Counted from the first letter of the stretch, positions 24,912-34,028 are shown. The stretch: 64,000 nucleotides of DNA from Geobacter sp. SVR (GCF_016865365.1 NZ_AP024469.1:2200501-2264500); one strand, 5' to 3'. Numbers and translations: made by a program. Notes: a model not told the origin generated them from the letters alone.

Positions 24912-25964
24912 ATGGGAATTTTCACCACCGTTTCAAGGCTGCTTCGAGAACTGAATCGGATGAGATCCTCTGACGGCCGTCCCGACATGAGGCAGCTGTT
25001 CCTTCACATGAGGGACATTGAGGTCATGAAGCTGAACATGAAGAACCTCGGCTACCAGTTGGGCCGTACCATGCAGCCGTACCTGGACAACATCCCCTGC
25101 GCCGACCAGCCGGCACGGTGGAACTTGGTCAGCAAGGCCTGCACCCAGGGCGATGTCGAAAGCCCCTGGTTCCGTTACTGGTGCAAGGAACTGAAGATCA
25201 CCCCTTTCTACCACCGGAAACTGTGGGAATTCGCTTTCCTGCTTCAATCCCTGTATGACCAGGACTTCCTGGTACCGGGAAAGAGCGGCATCGGGTTCGG
25301 CTGCGGCGAAGAGCCTTTAGCCTCCTATTTTGCCTCCAAGGGGGTTGATGTCCTGGTTACTGATCTGGAACTCGAGAGAGTCCGGGGAGCGGGATGGGTG
25401 GAGACCGGCCAGCATGCCAGCAGTCTTGAGAGCAGCTATCATGCGGATCTCTGCAGCCGGGAACTCTTCGACCGGCATGTCCGCCACGCCTACGTTGATA
25501 TGAATGCAATTCCCGCCGATTACCACGGGTGCTTCGATTTCTGCTGGTCGGTCTGCGCCATGGAGCACCTCGGCTCCATTTGCCAGGGGCTGGACTTCGT
25601 CGATAATTCCTTGAAGGTATTGAAGCCGGGCGGCGTCGCCATCCATACCACCGAGTACAACTACCTTTCCAGCGAGAGTACCGTCGACAATATGCCGACC
25701 GTCCTGTTCCTGAGGAGACATTTCGAGGAATTGGCACAACGGCTGAACTGCGCCGGGCATCTGTGCTTCGGCCCCTCCTTTGAGATTGGCAATGGTGTTC
25801 TCGACCGGTTCATCGATCTCCCCCCTTATGCGTTGGGTGAAGGACTGATCAGGAAGGAACAATGGTCGGAGGTGAACCAGCTCGCCCATCTCAAGCTTGC
25901 CATCGAGGGGTATGCCTGTACCTGCTTCGGCATCCTTGTCAGGAAAGGGAACCACGCCGGATGA
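24912..25964 (+). CDS. SAM-dependent methyltransferase-like protein
   Basis: The 350-residue protein has a class I methyltransferase core in its middle: a modified motif I (GIGFGCGEEPLASYFASKG), an acidic end of strand 2 (VLVTDLELE) and a motif IV/post-I region (FDFCWSVCAMEHLG). About 120 residues precede the core and contain helical segments. It starts immediately after the stop of the fusion gene (TAAATG) and overlaps the next gene by ATGA. With a tailed Wzt exporter in the same operon, terminal methylation of the glycan is a plausible role. The substrate cannot be read from sequence. Confidence 0.75.
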   Translation: MGIFTTVSRLLRELNRMRSSDGRPDMRQLFLHMRDIEVMKLNMKNLGYQLGRTMQPYLDNIPCADQPARWNLVSKACTQGDVESPWFRYWCKELKITPFYHRKLWEFAFLLQSLYDQDFLVPGKSGIGFGCGEEPLASYFASKGVDVLVTDLELERVRGAGWVETGQHASSLESSYHADLCSRELFDRHVRHAYVDMNAIPADYHGCFDFCWSVCAMEHLGSICQGLDFVDNSLKVLKPGGVAIHTTEYNYLSSESTVDNMPTVLFLRRHFEELAQRLNCAGHLCFGPSFEIGNGVLDRFIDLPPYALGEGLIRKEQWSEVNQLAHLKLAIEGYACTCFGILVRKGNHAG

Positions 25965-27301
25965 TCGACCGCGGCGTTCGATATTATGTCGACTGCACCG
26001 AGACGGTATGCTGTGGACTCAACACCGGTATCCAGCGCACTGTGCGCAACATCATCGCCCGACAGTCCCTGATCCGCGAACGCACCGGTTTGGAAGTGGT
26101 ACCGGTGGTTTCCTTCGAAGGAACGTTTTATCGATATCACGCCGACCGTGACCGCAGGATCTTTGCGCCGCTGGTGAGCAGGATTCTGGGCGCGGGACGG
26201 GATTTCATCGACCGGCTTTTTTTCCGAGAGAAGGTCAACATCGATGGCGTGGCGCCGTTGCCGTCCGCAGGTCCGCAGCACCATCTCGCCCGGGAGCAGG
26301 CGCACCGCCGAATCATCGAGTCGTTCCGAAAGGTGATGCCAGTTCTTTTCCACTGTGCCTTCTGGCTTGACAACGGCATCGACTTCCATGGAAAGGCGGA
26401 GATTGCGGGTAAAGATGTGATCTTCTACCCCGATGCTTTCTGGTATCGATCTACCCATCTCACCTTCTCCCGCTACCGTGCACTCAAGATATTGCTGCTG
26501 CACGACATCATTCCCTTGGCGGCCCCTACCGATTGTGATCCACTTTACTCTTTCTCGTTCCGGAGAAACCTCGCAGGGATCGTGCGCGAGCTTGACGGAA
26601 TCGTCACCATTTCCCGCTCCGAATTGGTCCACATCGAGCGCTACCTGGACACGATGGATTGCCGGCGCCCCTTGCTCATGTACAACTACTGGGGGGCCGA
26701 TTTCCTGTCCGCCGGGACGGAACAGGTCGTGAGGGAGGAGTTCCGGCATGCTTTCGCAGCAGCGTCTGTCTTCGTCATGGTCGGAAGTATTGAGCTCCGG
26801 AAGAACCACAAGATGGTCCTCGATGCCTTTGATGAATTCTGGCGGCAGGGGGGCGACGCCTCGCTGTGCGTCATCGGGAAAGCAACCTCCCACTGCCGAG
26901 ACGTCAAACAGCGCATCGATCGTCATGAGCTCCTCGACAGCAAATTATTCCGTTTCGAGAACGTCACCGATGCTGAACTCGCTTACGGGTACCAGAACTG
27001 CGCCGCCTTGATCTTTGCCTCGCGGGCGGAGGGGTTTGGGCTGCCCCTGGTCGAGGCGATGTGGTACGGCCGGCCGGTCATCGCCAGCGATATCCCCGTC
27101 TTCCGCGAGATCGGTGGGGATTATCCCCGCTATTTCGGCCTGGAGGATGTCCAGGAACTGGTCCGGCAACTCCACGAAACTATTCGGAGTGAGGAGCCCC
27201 CGAAGCCGAAGAAATGGCTGACCTGGGATCAGTCGGTGCTTAACCTCTTCGAGAAAATCGCCTCTATGGCGGAACAAGCGGCAGCCGGAAGGACGACGTG
27301 A
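25961..27301 (+). CDS. Glycosyltransferase family 4
   Basis: This 446-residue protein has the GT-B donor half of family 4 with SVFVMVGSIELRKNHKMVL near residue 265 and FASRAEGFGLPLVEAMWYG near residue 350. The N-terminal acceptor half contains YYVDCTETVCCGLNTGIQRTVRN, a glycine-rich loop form seen in many O-antigen mannosyl- and rhamnosyltransferases. ATG 25961 overlaps the previous stop by ATGA; an upstream open frame lies inside the methyltransferase gene. Sugar specificity is not deducible. Confidence 0.86.
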   Translation: MIDRGVRYYVDCTETVCCGLNTGIQRTVRNIIARQSLIRERTGLEVVPVVSFEGTFYRYHADRDRRIFAPLVSRILGAGRDFIDRLFFREKVNIDGVAPLPSAGPQHHLAREQAHRRIIESFRKVMPVLFHCAFWLDNGIDFHGKAEIAGKDVIFYPDAFWYRSTHLTFSRYRALKILLLHDIIPLAAPTDCDPLYSFSFRRNLAGIVRELDGIVTISRSELVHIERYLDTMDCRRPLLMYNYWGADFLSAGTEQVVREEFRHAFAAASVFVMVGSIELRKNHKMVLDAFDEFWRQGGDASLCVIGKATSHCRDVKQRIDRHELLDSKLFRFENVTDAELAYGYQNCAALIFASRAEGFGLPLVEAMWYGRPVIASDIPVFREIGGDYPRYFGLEDVQELVRQLHETIRSEEPPKPKKWLTWDQSVLNLFEKIASMAEQAAAGRTT

Positions 27302-28440
27302 AGATACTGATAAACGCCACCTGCATCGCGACAGCGCGCGCCACAGGCATTGAGCGTTTCGCCCTGCACATCGCGCGTGAGCTCTGCCAGATCGATCCGT
27401 CGGTGACGGTGGTGGCTTCGGAGCCGCTGACGGGAATCCCGGATGTGGTGATCCCGAAGGAGTTGGCAGTTTCCCGCTCGCTGCTCGGACGTAGGGAATT
27501 CCTTTTCCGCGCGGCGTGGGACCAGACCGTCTTTCGTTCCACGGTCGCCCGCCACAACCCCGACTTGATCTTCTTTCCGATCCAGGACGGCATGCTGGCC
27601 CCGCCGGCAAAGCAGGTGGTGACCGTCCATGACTTGCATTACCTCCACTTCCGGCAGATGGGCGATTGCAGCAATGAAATCGGGGAACTCAGGAGACGAG
27701 TATTTAGCAGCAAGATGCCGAAGATTTTTGAAGCTTCGGCAGCCATCGTTGCGGTGTCCCAGTCAACCGGCACCGATCTGGTCCAGCATTTCGGCCTGCG
27801 GCCGGATCAGGTTACGGTGGTCCACAACGGCTACGACGAGGAGAGGTTCCGGGTTATCCACGAGGTACAGGCGGTATTAAGCCGGCTCGGCCTGCAGGAC
27901 AAGGCGTACCTGCTCTTCGTGGGGAGCATCCTCAGGCACAAAAATATTGAAAGAGTGGTCGAAGCCGTGGCCAAAGCCAATACCGGACTCGCCCTGGTGG
28001 TCGTCGGTGCCAACAAGGACGATGCTTACCTGCGGGCGGTCCAGGCGCGGGCGAGGGAGTGCGGGTTGGACGACAGCATCTTCCGGTATCTCGAATATGT
28101 GTCGGACCAGGACCTCCCCGTGCTGTACCGTGGAGCGCTCTCCTTCGTCCTTCCGTCGCTCCACGAGGGATTCGGGGTTCCGATACTGGAGGCTATGGCC
28201 TGCGGCACACCGGTTGTTACCTCCAATTGCTCGGCCATGCCCGAGGTCGCAGGGGATGCGGCCGTCTACTGTGATCCCCTCTCCGTCGACAGTATTGCCG
28301 ATGCTGTTCGTGCCGTGGTATGGAACCAGGAGCTCCGGAACGCCCTTACTACACGCGGCTTTGAGCGAGCCTACATGTTCCGGTGGCGTCGGTCCGCACA
28401 GAGGCTGTACCGGTTATTTGAGGAGGTTGTCCACTCGTGA
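27298..28440 (+). CDS. Glycosyltransferase family 4
   Basis: The 380-residue protein is a family 4 enzyme. It opens with INATCIATARATGIERFALH, a loop resembling that of the preceding gene, then shows VVTVHDLHYLHF, VAVSQSTGTDLVQHFG, LLFVGSILRHKNIERVVEA and the donor-binding LHEGFGVPILEAMACGTPVV. It resembles WbpY/mannosyltransferase-type enzymes. The start is GTG 27298 overlapping the previous stop, and its own stop overlaps a GTG start of the next gene. Tandem, similar GT4 genes often add successive residues of one repeat unit. Confidence 0.88.
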   Translation: MKILINATCIATARATGIERFALHIARELCQIDPSVTVVASEPLTGIPDVVIPKELAVSRSLLGRREFLFRAAWDQTVFRSTVARHNPDLIFFPIQDGMLAPPAKQVVTVHDLHYLHFRQMGDCSNEIGELRRRVFSSKMPKIFEASAAIVAVSQSTGTDLVQHFGLRPDQVTVVHNGYDEERFRVIHEVQAVLSRLGLQDKAYLLFVGSILRHKNIERVVEAVAKANTGLALVVVGANKDDAYLRAVQARARECGLDDSIFRYLEYVSDQDLPVLYRGALSFVLPSLHEGFGVPILEAMACGTPVVTSNCSAMPEVAGDAAVYCDPLSVDSIADAVRAVVWNQELRNALTTRGFERAYMFRWRRSAQRLYRLFEEVVHS

Positions 28441-29789
28441 AGATTATCGTTCTAGGCGCCGGCCCCTGCGGCCTGGGCGCCGCCTATCATCTCGATAAAC
28501 TCGGCCATAACAGCTGGCAGCTCTTTGAGCGCAACTCGAACGTTGGTGGCCTATCTGCCTCGTTCATCGACGATAAAGATTTTACCTGGGACATCGGCGG
28601 CCACGTCCTTTTTTCCCACTACACCTATTTCGACAAGGCCGTTGCCGAGGCTTTGGGAGACGCATATTACGAACACCAGCGGGAGAGTTGGATTCGCATC
28701 CTGCAGACCTGGGTGCCGTATCCGTTCCAGAACAATGTCCGCCATCTCCCGACCGAGGCCTTGCAGGAATGCGTTGAAGGGCTGCGTAAGCTGCAGGGAG
28801 ATCCATCACAAACAACCAACTTCCGAGAATGGATGGACACGATCTTCGGCAGCGGCATTGTCAAGTTCTTCATGGAGCCTTACAACCGCAAGGTGTGGGG
28901 CGTGGTGCTGGAGACAATGTCGAAGGAGTGGATCGCCGAGCGAGTGAGTGTCGTGGATCTGGGCCGCATCGAGCGTAATATTACCGAGCAGCGTGACGAC
29001 CTGAGTTGGGGGCCGAACAATACCTTCAAATTTCCGAAACAGGGGGGGACCGGCGCCATCTATGAGGGAATTGCCAGGCCGCTCGGGGACAGGATCCATC
29101 TGAACCACGAGATGGTGTCGATCGATCCGGATGCCAAGCGGGTCAGCTTTGCCAATGGACGTGTGGAACCGTACGATGTACTGATCAACACGCCGCCCCT
29201 GGATTTGCTCGTCGCAGCATGCTGTGCACTTCCTGAAACGGTACGGGCTGCTGCGGAAAACCTCGTACACAACAGCGGCCTGATCGTGGGATTGGGGATT
29301 GAAGAGCGGCGGGATGACAGCAAGTGCTGGATGTACTTTCCTGAAAGTAACTCCCCCTTTTATCGGGTAACGAACTTCCATAATTACTCCCCTTTCAATG
29401 TGCCCGGAGGCGATACGAGGCGCTATTCCTCTCTGATGTGCGAAACCACCTATTCCTCTTATAAATCGGTGGATAAGGCAGACATTGTTGATAGAACGGT
29501 TCAAGGATTGCACGCCAGCGGCATGATCGATGGGCCGCAGATACAGCGGATCGTCAGCCGCTACCTGATCGATATCCCGTACTCCTACCCGGTGCCGACC
29601 CTGGGACGTGACGGTGCGCTCTCCATGATCCAGCCCTGGCTCGAATCAAGGGATATCTATTCCCGTGGACGCTTCGGAGCCTGGAAGTACGAAGTGGGCA
29701 ACATGGACCATTCCTTTATGCAGGGAGTGGAGGTTGTTGAGCGTCTGTTTGCCGGCGGCAACGAGCCGACCCTGAACGGCCGGGTGTGA
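28437..29789 (+). CDS. FAD-dependent UDP-galactopyranose mutase-like protein
   Basis: This 450-residue flavoprotein begins with the dinucleotide fold IVLGAGPCGLGAAYHLDKLG and the second ligand strand LFERNSNVGG. Further on, WDIGGHVLFSHYTYFDKAV, WVPYPFQNN, MEPYNRKVWG and FPKQGGTGAIYEGIARPL follow the order of segments in UDP-galactopyranose mutases and their relatives. True mutases interconvert pyranose and furanose UDP-sugars. The similarity is to the superfamily; identity as a genuine mutase is not certain, and an amine-oxidase-like role is the alternative. GTG start 28437 overlaps the previous stop; the next ATG overlaps its own stop by one base. Confidence 0.75.
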   Translation: MKIIVLGAGPCGLGAAYHLDKLGHNSWQLFERNSNVGGLSASFIDDKDFTWDIGGHVLFSHYTYFDKAVAEALGDAYYEHQRESWIRILQTWVPYPFQNNVRHLPTEALQECVEGLRKLQGDPSQTTNFREWMDTIFGSGIVKFFMEPYNRKVWGVVLETMSKEWIAERVSVVDLGRIERNITEQRDDLSWGPNNTFKFPKQGGTGAIYEGIARPLGDRIHLNHEMVSIDPDAKRVSFANGRVEPYDVLINTPPLDLLVAACCALPETVRAAAENLVHNSGLIVGLGIEERRDDSKCWMYFPESNSPFYRVTNFHNYSPFNVPGGDTRRYSSLMCETTYSSYKSVDKADIVDRTVQGLHASGMIDGPQIQRIVSRYLIDIPYSYPVPTLGRDGALSMIQPWLESRDIYSRGRFGAWKYEVGNMDHSFMQGVEVVERLFAGGNEPTLNGRV

Positions 29790-30934
29790 TGACAAGCCGG
29801 ATTGCACTGCTCAAGGCTGTTGATGCGCTCCTTGGGCGCCTAGCAGTGCCGCTGGCGACCCTCTGTTCCCCCAGAGCACAACGATCAGAAGCGATCGGTT
29901 CCATCCTCCTCATTCGCCCCGGCGGCATAGGCGATGCCGTACTTCTGATCCCTGCGATTCAAGCGATCAGAAAGAAATTTCCCTCAGCTGACATCACGGT
30001 ATTGGCCGAGCGCCGCAACGCCGCTGCTTTCCAGCTCTGCTCCGAGGTAAACAGGGTCCTCCTTTATGATCGTATTTCCGACTTTCTTGCCGTACTCCGC
30101 ACCACCTATGACGTGGTCATCGACACTGAGCAGTTGCATCGTCTCTCGGCAGTGGTGGCCCGCCTGACCCGGGCACCGGTCTCGATCGGCTACGGCACCA
30201 ACCAGCGGTCCCGTCTGTTCACCCATTCCATTCCGTATTCCCACGACACGTACGAAATCGATAGTTTTCTGGGAATGCTGGAGCCGTTGGGGATCGGACT
30301 GCATGGGGTTCCGGAACGCTTCCTGGCTGTGCCGGACAATGCCCTCCGGACGGCGGCTTCATTGCTGGAGTCTCTGGCCGGCCGGCCGTTCGCGGCTCTT
30401 TTTCCCGGCGCCAGCATTCCGGAACGCAGATGGGGGGCGGACAGGTTCCGGCAGGTAGCGGAGAGGCTGGCCGCCTTCGGGATTCCGGCGGTGGTGGTCG
30501 GGGGAAGGGAGGATCGGGAGCAGGGGGAGGAGATTACTGCCGGTGGGATGGGACTGGACCTGGCGGGGCGGACCTCGTTGTCCGAAACCGCGGCGGTGCT
30601 TCAGGAGAGCACTTTGCTGGTGAGTGGTGATTCGGGAATATTGCACCTGGCGGTGGGGCTGGGAAAGCCGACCGTGTCACTGTTCGGGCCGGGCAGAGGG
30701 AAAAAATGGGCTCCCAGGGGCCATCATATCGTGATCAACAAAGAGCTTCCCTGCTCTCCCTGTACCACCTTCGGCACCACCCCACCGTGCTGGAACAGCG
30801 TTCAGTGCATGCGCGATATTGCGGTGGACGAGGTGTTCAACGCGGTGATGATGCTGCTGGCCGCGGAAAGTGCGCTCCCTTCAGCGTGCTGCAAAAAAGA
30901 GTGGATCGTGGTTCAGAACAACATCAAGCGCTGA
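29789..30934 (+). CDS. Glycosyltransferase family 9 (heptosyltransferase-like)
   Basis: The 381-residue protein has GT9 marks: ILLIRPGGIGDAVLLIPAIQ near residue 33, ALFPGASIPERRWGADRFRQ near residue 195, VSGDSGILHLAVGLGKPTVSLFG near residue 275, and a Cys-containing end (CSPCTTF). Such enzymes usually add heptose or related sugars to lipopolysaccharide core from ADP-sugars. ATG 29789 is used (TGATG with the previous stop) rather than a GTG three bases upstream. It is the last gene of the packed cluster, and its 3' end overlaps an opposite-strand small gene by 11 bases. Confidence 0.88.
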   Translation: MTSRIALLKAVDALLGRLAVPLATLCSPRAQRSEAIGSILLIRPGGIGDAVLLIPAIQAIRKKFPSADITVLAERRNAAAFQLCSEVNRVLLYDRISDFLAVLRTTYDVVIDTEQLHRLSAVVARLTRAPVSIGYGTNQRSRLFTHSIPYSHDTYEIDSFLGMLEPLGIGLHGVPERFLAVPDNALRTAASLLESLAGRPFAALFPGASIPERRWGADRFRQVAERLAAFGIPAVVVGGREDREQGEEITAGGMGLDLAGRTSLSETAAVLQESTLLVSGDSGILHLAVGLGKPTVSLFGPGRGKKWAPRGHHIVINKELPCSPCTTFGTTPPCWNSVQCMRDIAVDEVFNAVMMLLAAESALPSACCKKEWIVVQNNIKR

Positions 30935-31109
30935 TGGGGGCAGGTTCGCAGAGGTTTTCGCTGCAGTTCGCCTCGCCACCACACGTGAAGCAGTAGAATT
31001 TCGGGTCACTGTTGACCCTGGCGATCTCCTCCAGCAACCCGTTGCTGCGCAGCATGCACAGGTGTCCGTGATGATCTGCCCCGCATCTGCATTTGACCTG
31101 GTTTTCCAT
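30924..31109 (-). CDS. Small Cys/His-rich protein, probable zinc-binding
   Basis: This 61-residue protein carries CRCGADHHGHLC near the N terminus and YCFTCGGEANC followed by another Cys near the C terminus, a pattern expected for one or two zinc sites. No known family was recognised. The start is well supported: AAGGAG sits seven bases before the ATG, whereas the longer open frame upstream has no such signal. It overlaps the end of the GT9 gene tail to tail by 11 bases and is divergent from rfbB. Confidence 0.7.
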   Translation of the reverse strand: MENQVKCRCGADHHGHLCMLRSNGLLEEIARVNSDPKFYCFTCGGEANCSENLCEPAPISA

Positions 31110-31222
31110 GGCTGTTTCTCCTTTCGTTTTGTCGGCATGGCCGGTAAAATTATTCCACCCTAGCAGAAAATGTGGTAGAAAGAAACGTTTGCCATCCCTC
31201 ACACAAGGATACGACGCGATTT

Positions 31223-32296
31223 ATGGCATTTTCTCCCACATCCATTCTGGTAACCGGCGGCGCAGGCTTCATCGGTGCCAACTTCATCCACTCTTTTATC
31301 ACCAATAACCCCGCCTGCAACGTCGTAAATCTGGATTGCCTGACCTATGCCGGCAATCTCAAAAATCTGGCGGCGGTCGAAAATCACCCCGGTTACCGTT
31401 TCGTCAAGGGGGATATCGGCGATGCAGCCCTGGTGGCAAGCATCCTGGCCGAACACCGTATCGATGCCGTGGTGCATTTTGCCGCCGAGTCCCATGTGGA
31501 CCGCTCCATCAGCGGGCCCGAGATCTTCGTACGTACCAATGTTCTGGGGAGCCAGGTGCTGCTGGAGGAGAGTCGCAAACACTGGCAGTCGGGCACTGTC
31601 GCGGATTTTCGTTTTCTGCAGATTTCCACCGACGAAGTGTATGGTAGTCTGGGGGACACCGGTTACTTCACCGAGGAGACCCCCCTTGCCCCCAACTCCC
31701 CCTATTCGGCCAGCAAAGCCGGGGCCGATATGCTGGTGCGGGCCTACCACGAAACCTACGGCATGCCAACCCTCAACACGCGCTGCTCCAACAATTACGG
31801 CCCCTATCATTTTCCCGAAAAGCTGATCCCGCTCATGATCCACAACATCATCAACAGGAAGCCGTTGCCGGTCTACGGTGATGGCCTGAATGTGCGCGAC
31901 TGGCTGCATGTCCGCGATCACGCCGCCGCCGTGGAAACGGTGCTGAAGCAGGCCGCTCCCGGTTCGGTCTACAACATCGGCGGCAACAACGAGTGGAAGA
32001 ACATCGATATCGTCAACCTGGTCTGCGACCTGCTGGACGGGCGCCTGGGGCGTCCGACAGGGGAAAACCGCAGCCTGATCACCTTTGTCAAGGATCGCCC
32101 CGGCCATGACCGGCGTTATGCCATCGATGCCTCGAAACTGAAGCGTGACCTGGGGTGGGAGCCGGCCTATACTTTTGAGCGTGGCATCGCCGAAACCATC
32201 GACTGGTACCTGGCCAACCAGGAGTGGGTGAGTGAGGTGACTTCCGGCGCGTACCGGGAGTATTACGCCCGGCATTACGAAGGAGCTGCACAATGA
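31223..32296 (+). CDS. rfbB: dTDP-glucose 4,6-dehydratase
   Basis: The 357-residue protein is the second enzyme of dTDP-L-rhamnose synthesis and a member of the extended SDR fold. It shows NAD-binding VTGGAGFIGANFIHS, the VDRSISGPEIF segment, the catalytic YSASKAGAD (Tyr/Lys) and the substrate motif TRCSNNYGPYHFPEK. ATG 31223 follows an AAGGA sequence at 13 bases, somewhat far; the open frame before it has no family similarity. It overlaps rfbD by ATGA and seems to head the nucleotide-sugar gene group. Confidence 0.96.
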   Translation: MAFSPTSILVTGGAGFIGANFIHSFITNNPACNVVNLDCLTYAGNLKNLAAVENHPGYRFVKGDIGDAALVASILAEHRIDAVVHFAAESHVDRSISGPEIFVRTNVLGSQVLLEESRKHWQSGTVADFRFLQISTDEVYGSLGDTGYFTEETPLAPNSPYSASKAGADMLVRAYHETYGMPTLNTRCSNNYGPYHFPEKLIPLMIHNIINRKPLPVYGDGLNVRDWLHVRDHAAAVETVLKQAAPGSVYNIGGNNEWKNIDIVNLVCDLLDGRLGRPTGENRSLITFVKDRPGHDRRYAIDASKLKRDLGWEPAYTFERGIAETIDWYLANQEWVSEVTSGAYREYYARHYEGAAQ

Positions 32297-33129
32297 TCCT
32301 GGTGGTTGGCTGCAACGGCATGCTGGGGCGCGACCTGATGACGCTCCTGGGGGAGAAGGCCCGTGGTGTGGACTTGGGTGAGATCGATATCACCGATCTC
32401 GAATCCACCGAGCGCACTCTGACGGCACTGCACCCTTCGGTAGTGATCAACTGCGCCGCCTATACCGATGTGGATGGCTGTGAAACCAATGCTGAAACCG
32501 CCATGCAGGTCAATGGCGAAGGTGTGGGGTACCTGGCCATGGCCACCCGCGCCATCGGGGCGAAACTGGTACAGGTCAGCACCGACTATGTCTTTGACGG
32601 CGGCAAGGGCACTCCCTATCAGGAAGATGACCTGCCACGCCCCCTGAATGTCTATGGCGAGTCGAAACTGGCCGGCGAGATGAATGCCGCCTTCAATCCC
32701 GATCACCTGATCGTGCGCACTCAATGGCTGTATGGCCTGCACGGCAAGAACTTCGTGGAAATCATGCTAAAATTGGCAGGCGAGAAAGACCAGCTCGCGG
32801 TGGTGGACGACCAGGTCGGTTCTCCCACCTGGACGGTCGATCTGGCGCGGGCCATCGTGGCCCTGGTCGATAACGGGTGTCAGGGCATCTACCATGCCGC
32901 CAATGAGGGTTTCTGCTCGTGGAACGAGTTTGCACGGGCTATTTTCGAGGAGGCCGGTCTGACCGTAACGGTCAACGGCATGACTACCGAGCAGTTGAAC
33001 CGGCCTGCCCGCAGGCCGCTCTACTCGACGCTGGACTGCAGCAAGCTGCGACAGGATACCGGAATAGCGCTCCGGCCCTGGCGCGAGGCACTCCGTTCGT
33101 ATATGGCTTCGAGAACAAATAAACACTAG
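32293..33129 (+). CDS. rfbD: dTDP-4-dehydrorhamnose reductase
   Basis: This 278-residue SDR reduces dTDP-4-keto-rhamnose to dTDP-L-rhamnose. The nucleotide fold is VVGCNGMLGRDLM, and the family segments STDYVFDGGKGTPYQEDD, NVYGESKLAGE (catalytic YxxxK) and VVDDQVGSPTW are all present. It is translationally coupled to rfbB. The 3,5-epimerase gene is not here but at 8.2 kb, and no thymidylyltransferase gene is visible. Confidence 0.95.
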   Translation: MILVVGCNGMLGRDLMTLLGEKARGVDLGEIDITDLESTERTLTALHPSVVINCAAYTDVDGCETNAETAMQVNGEGVGYLAMATRAIGAKLVQVSTDYVFDGGKGTPYQEDDLPRPLNVYGESKLAGEMNAAFNPDHLIVRTQWLYGLHGKNFVEIMLKLAGEKDQLAVVDDQVGSPTWTVDLARAIVALVDNGCQGIYHAANEGFCSWNEFARAIFEEAGLTVTVNGMTTEQLNRPARRPLYSTLDCSKLRQDTGIALRPWREALRSYMASRTNKH

Positions 33130-33139
33130 GAGAGAGAGC

Positions 33140-33499
33140 ATGGAACGGGGAGAACGCCCCTGGGGCTCATATCTGGTGCTGGATGAGAATACCAGCTACA
33201 AGATCAAGCGGATCGAGGTCAAGCCGGGCGAACGCCTGTCGCTGCAGAAACATCATCACCGCAGCGAGCACTGGATCGTGGTATCCGGTATTGCCAAGGT
33301 GACCTGCGGCGAGCAGGAATTTTTCGTCAATGTCAACGAATCCACCTTTATTCCGGTTGGGAAGCAGCACCGCCTCGAGAACCCGGGCAAGATCCCCCTG
33401 GTGATCATCGAGGTGCAGAGCGGCGAGTATCTGGGAGAAGACGACATCGTCCGCTTCGACGATGACTACAACCGTTGCGAGGTGCATGCTGAACTGTAG
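33140..33499 (+). CDS. Stand-alone cupin of the type II mannose-6-phosphate isomerase family
   Basis: The 119-residue protein is a single cupin that resembles the C-terminal isomerase domain of bifunctional ManC enzymes: RPWGSYLVLDE, KRIEVKPGERLSLQKHHHRSEHW (metal-binding His cluster) and SGEYLGEDDIVRFDDDYNR. It should interconvert fructose-6-phosphate and mannose-6-phosphate. The guanylyltransferase half is encoded separately 600 bases downstream (34092-35168), so the usual two-domain enzyme is split here. The start has an excellent AGGAGAG sequence. Confidence 0.87.
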   Translation: MERGERPWGSYLVLDENTSYKIKRIEVKPGERLSLQKHHHRSEHWIVVSGIAKVTCGEQEFFVNVNESTFIPVGKQHRLENPGKIPLVIIEVQSGEYLGEDDIVRFDDDYNRCEVHAEL

Positions 33500-33500
33500 G

Positions 33501-34028
33501 ATGCCCCCGTTTTACCGGCTGAGCTTTTCGCTTATCGGGTTGCTGATCATTTTCACGGCGTTGCTGGCCGGCTGCGCAGCCTCTTCCACCGCTGTCATGG
33601 ATGAGGAGATCGTTACCAACGAGAAGCCGATGGCGACGTACAAACGGCTGCTTCTGAGCGATTTCGAGCTGGATCCCGAGTTGTACACCGACCTCCCGGA
33701 GGCCGGTCCGGGTGAGCGGGAACGCAGATACGCCCAAGTTCCGGCACAGTTGACCGACCAGGTCCAGCGTTATGTGAAATCGCGGCATATCTACGACTCG
33801 GTGTCCCGGGATGAGCTGCTTTCCCCCACCACCCTGGTGCTGAAAGGCAGGTTCACCAGGATGGGGCGATTCCGTATTTCCATTGAAGCCATGCTTCTCG
33901 ATGGAGCTTCCGGTCAGGAGGTGGCCTATTTCCGCCAGACCCTGTGGGATGTCTTTGACACCACCGAAGCGGTCGGGCGGCTGGGGCACGAGATCGCCGA
34001 TTTCATCGACCGGATTCAGTATAAGTAG
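33501..34028 (+). CDS. Predicted lipoprotein, DUF4410-like
   Basis: This 175-residue protein begins with a lipoprotein signal (FSLIGLLIIFTALLAGC), so it should be anchored at a membrane facing the periplasm. The rest is soluble and contains a repeat-free domain with LVLKGRFTRMGRFRISIEAMLLDGASGQEV, which loosely resembles DUF4410; the resemblance is weak. ATG 33501 follows the cupin stop by one base. Its place between two mannose-metabolism genes is unexplained and may just reflect operon packing. Confidence 0.68.
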   Translation: MPPFYRLSFSLIGLLIIFTALLAGCAASSTAVMDEEIVTNEKPMATYKRLLLSDFELDPELYTDLPEAGPGERERRYAQVPAQLTDQVQRYVKSRHIYDSVSRDELLSPTTLVLKGRFTRMGRFRISIEAMLLDGASGQEVAYFRQTLWDVFDTTEAVGRLGHEIADFIDRIQYK

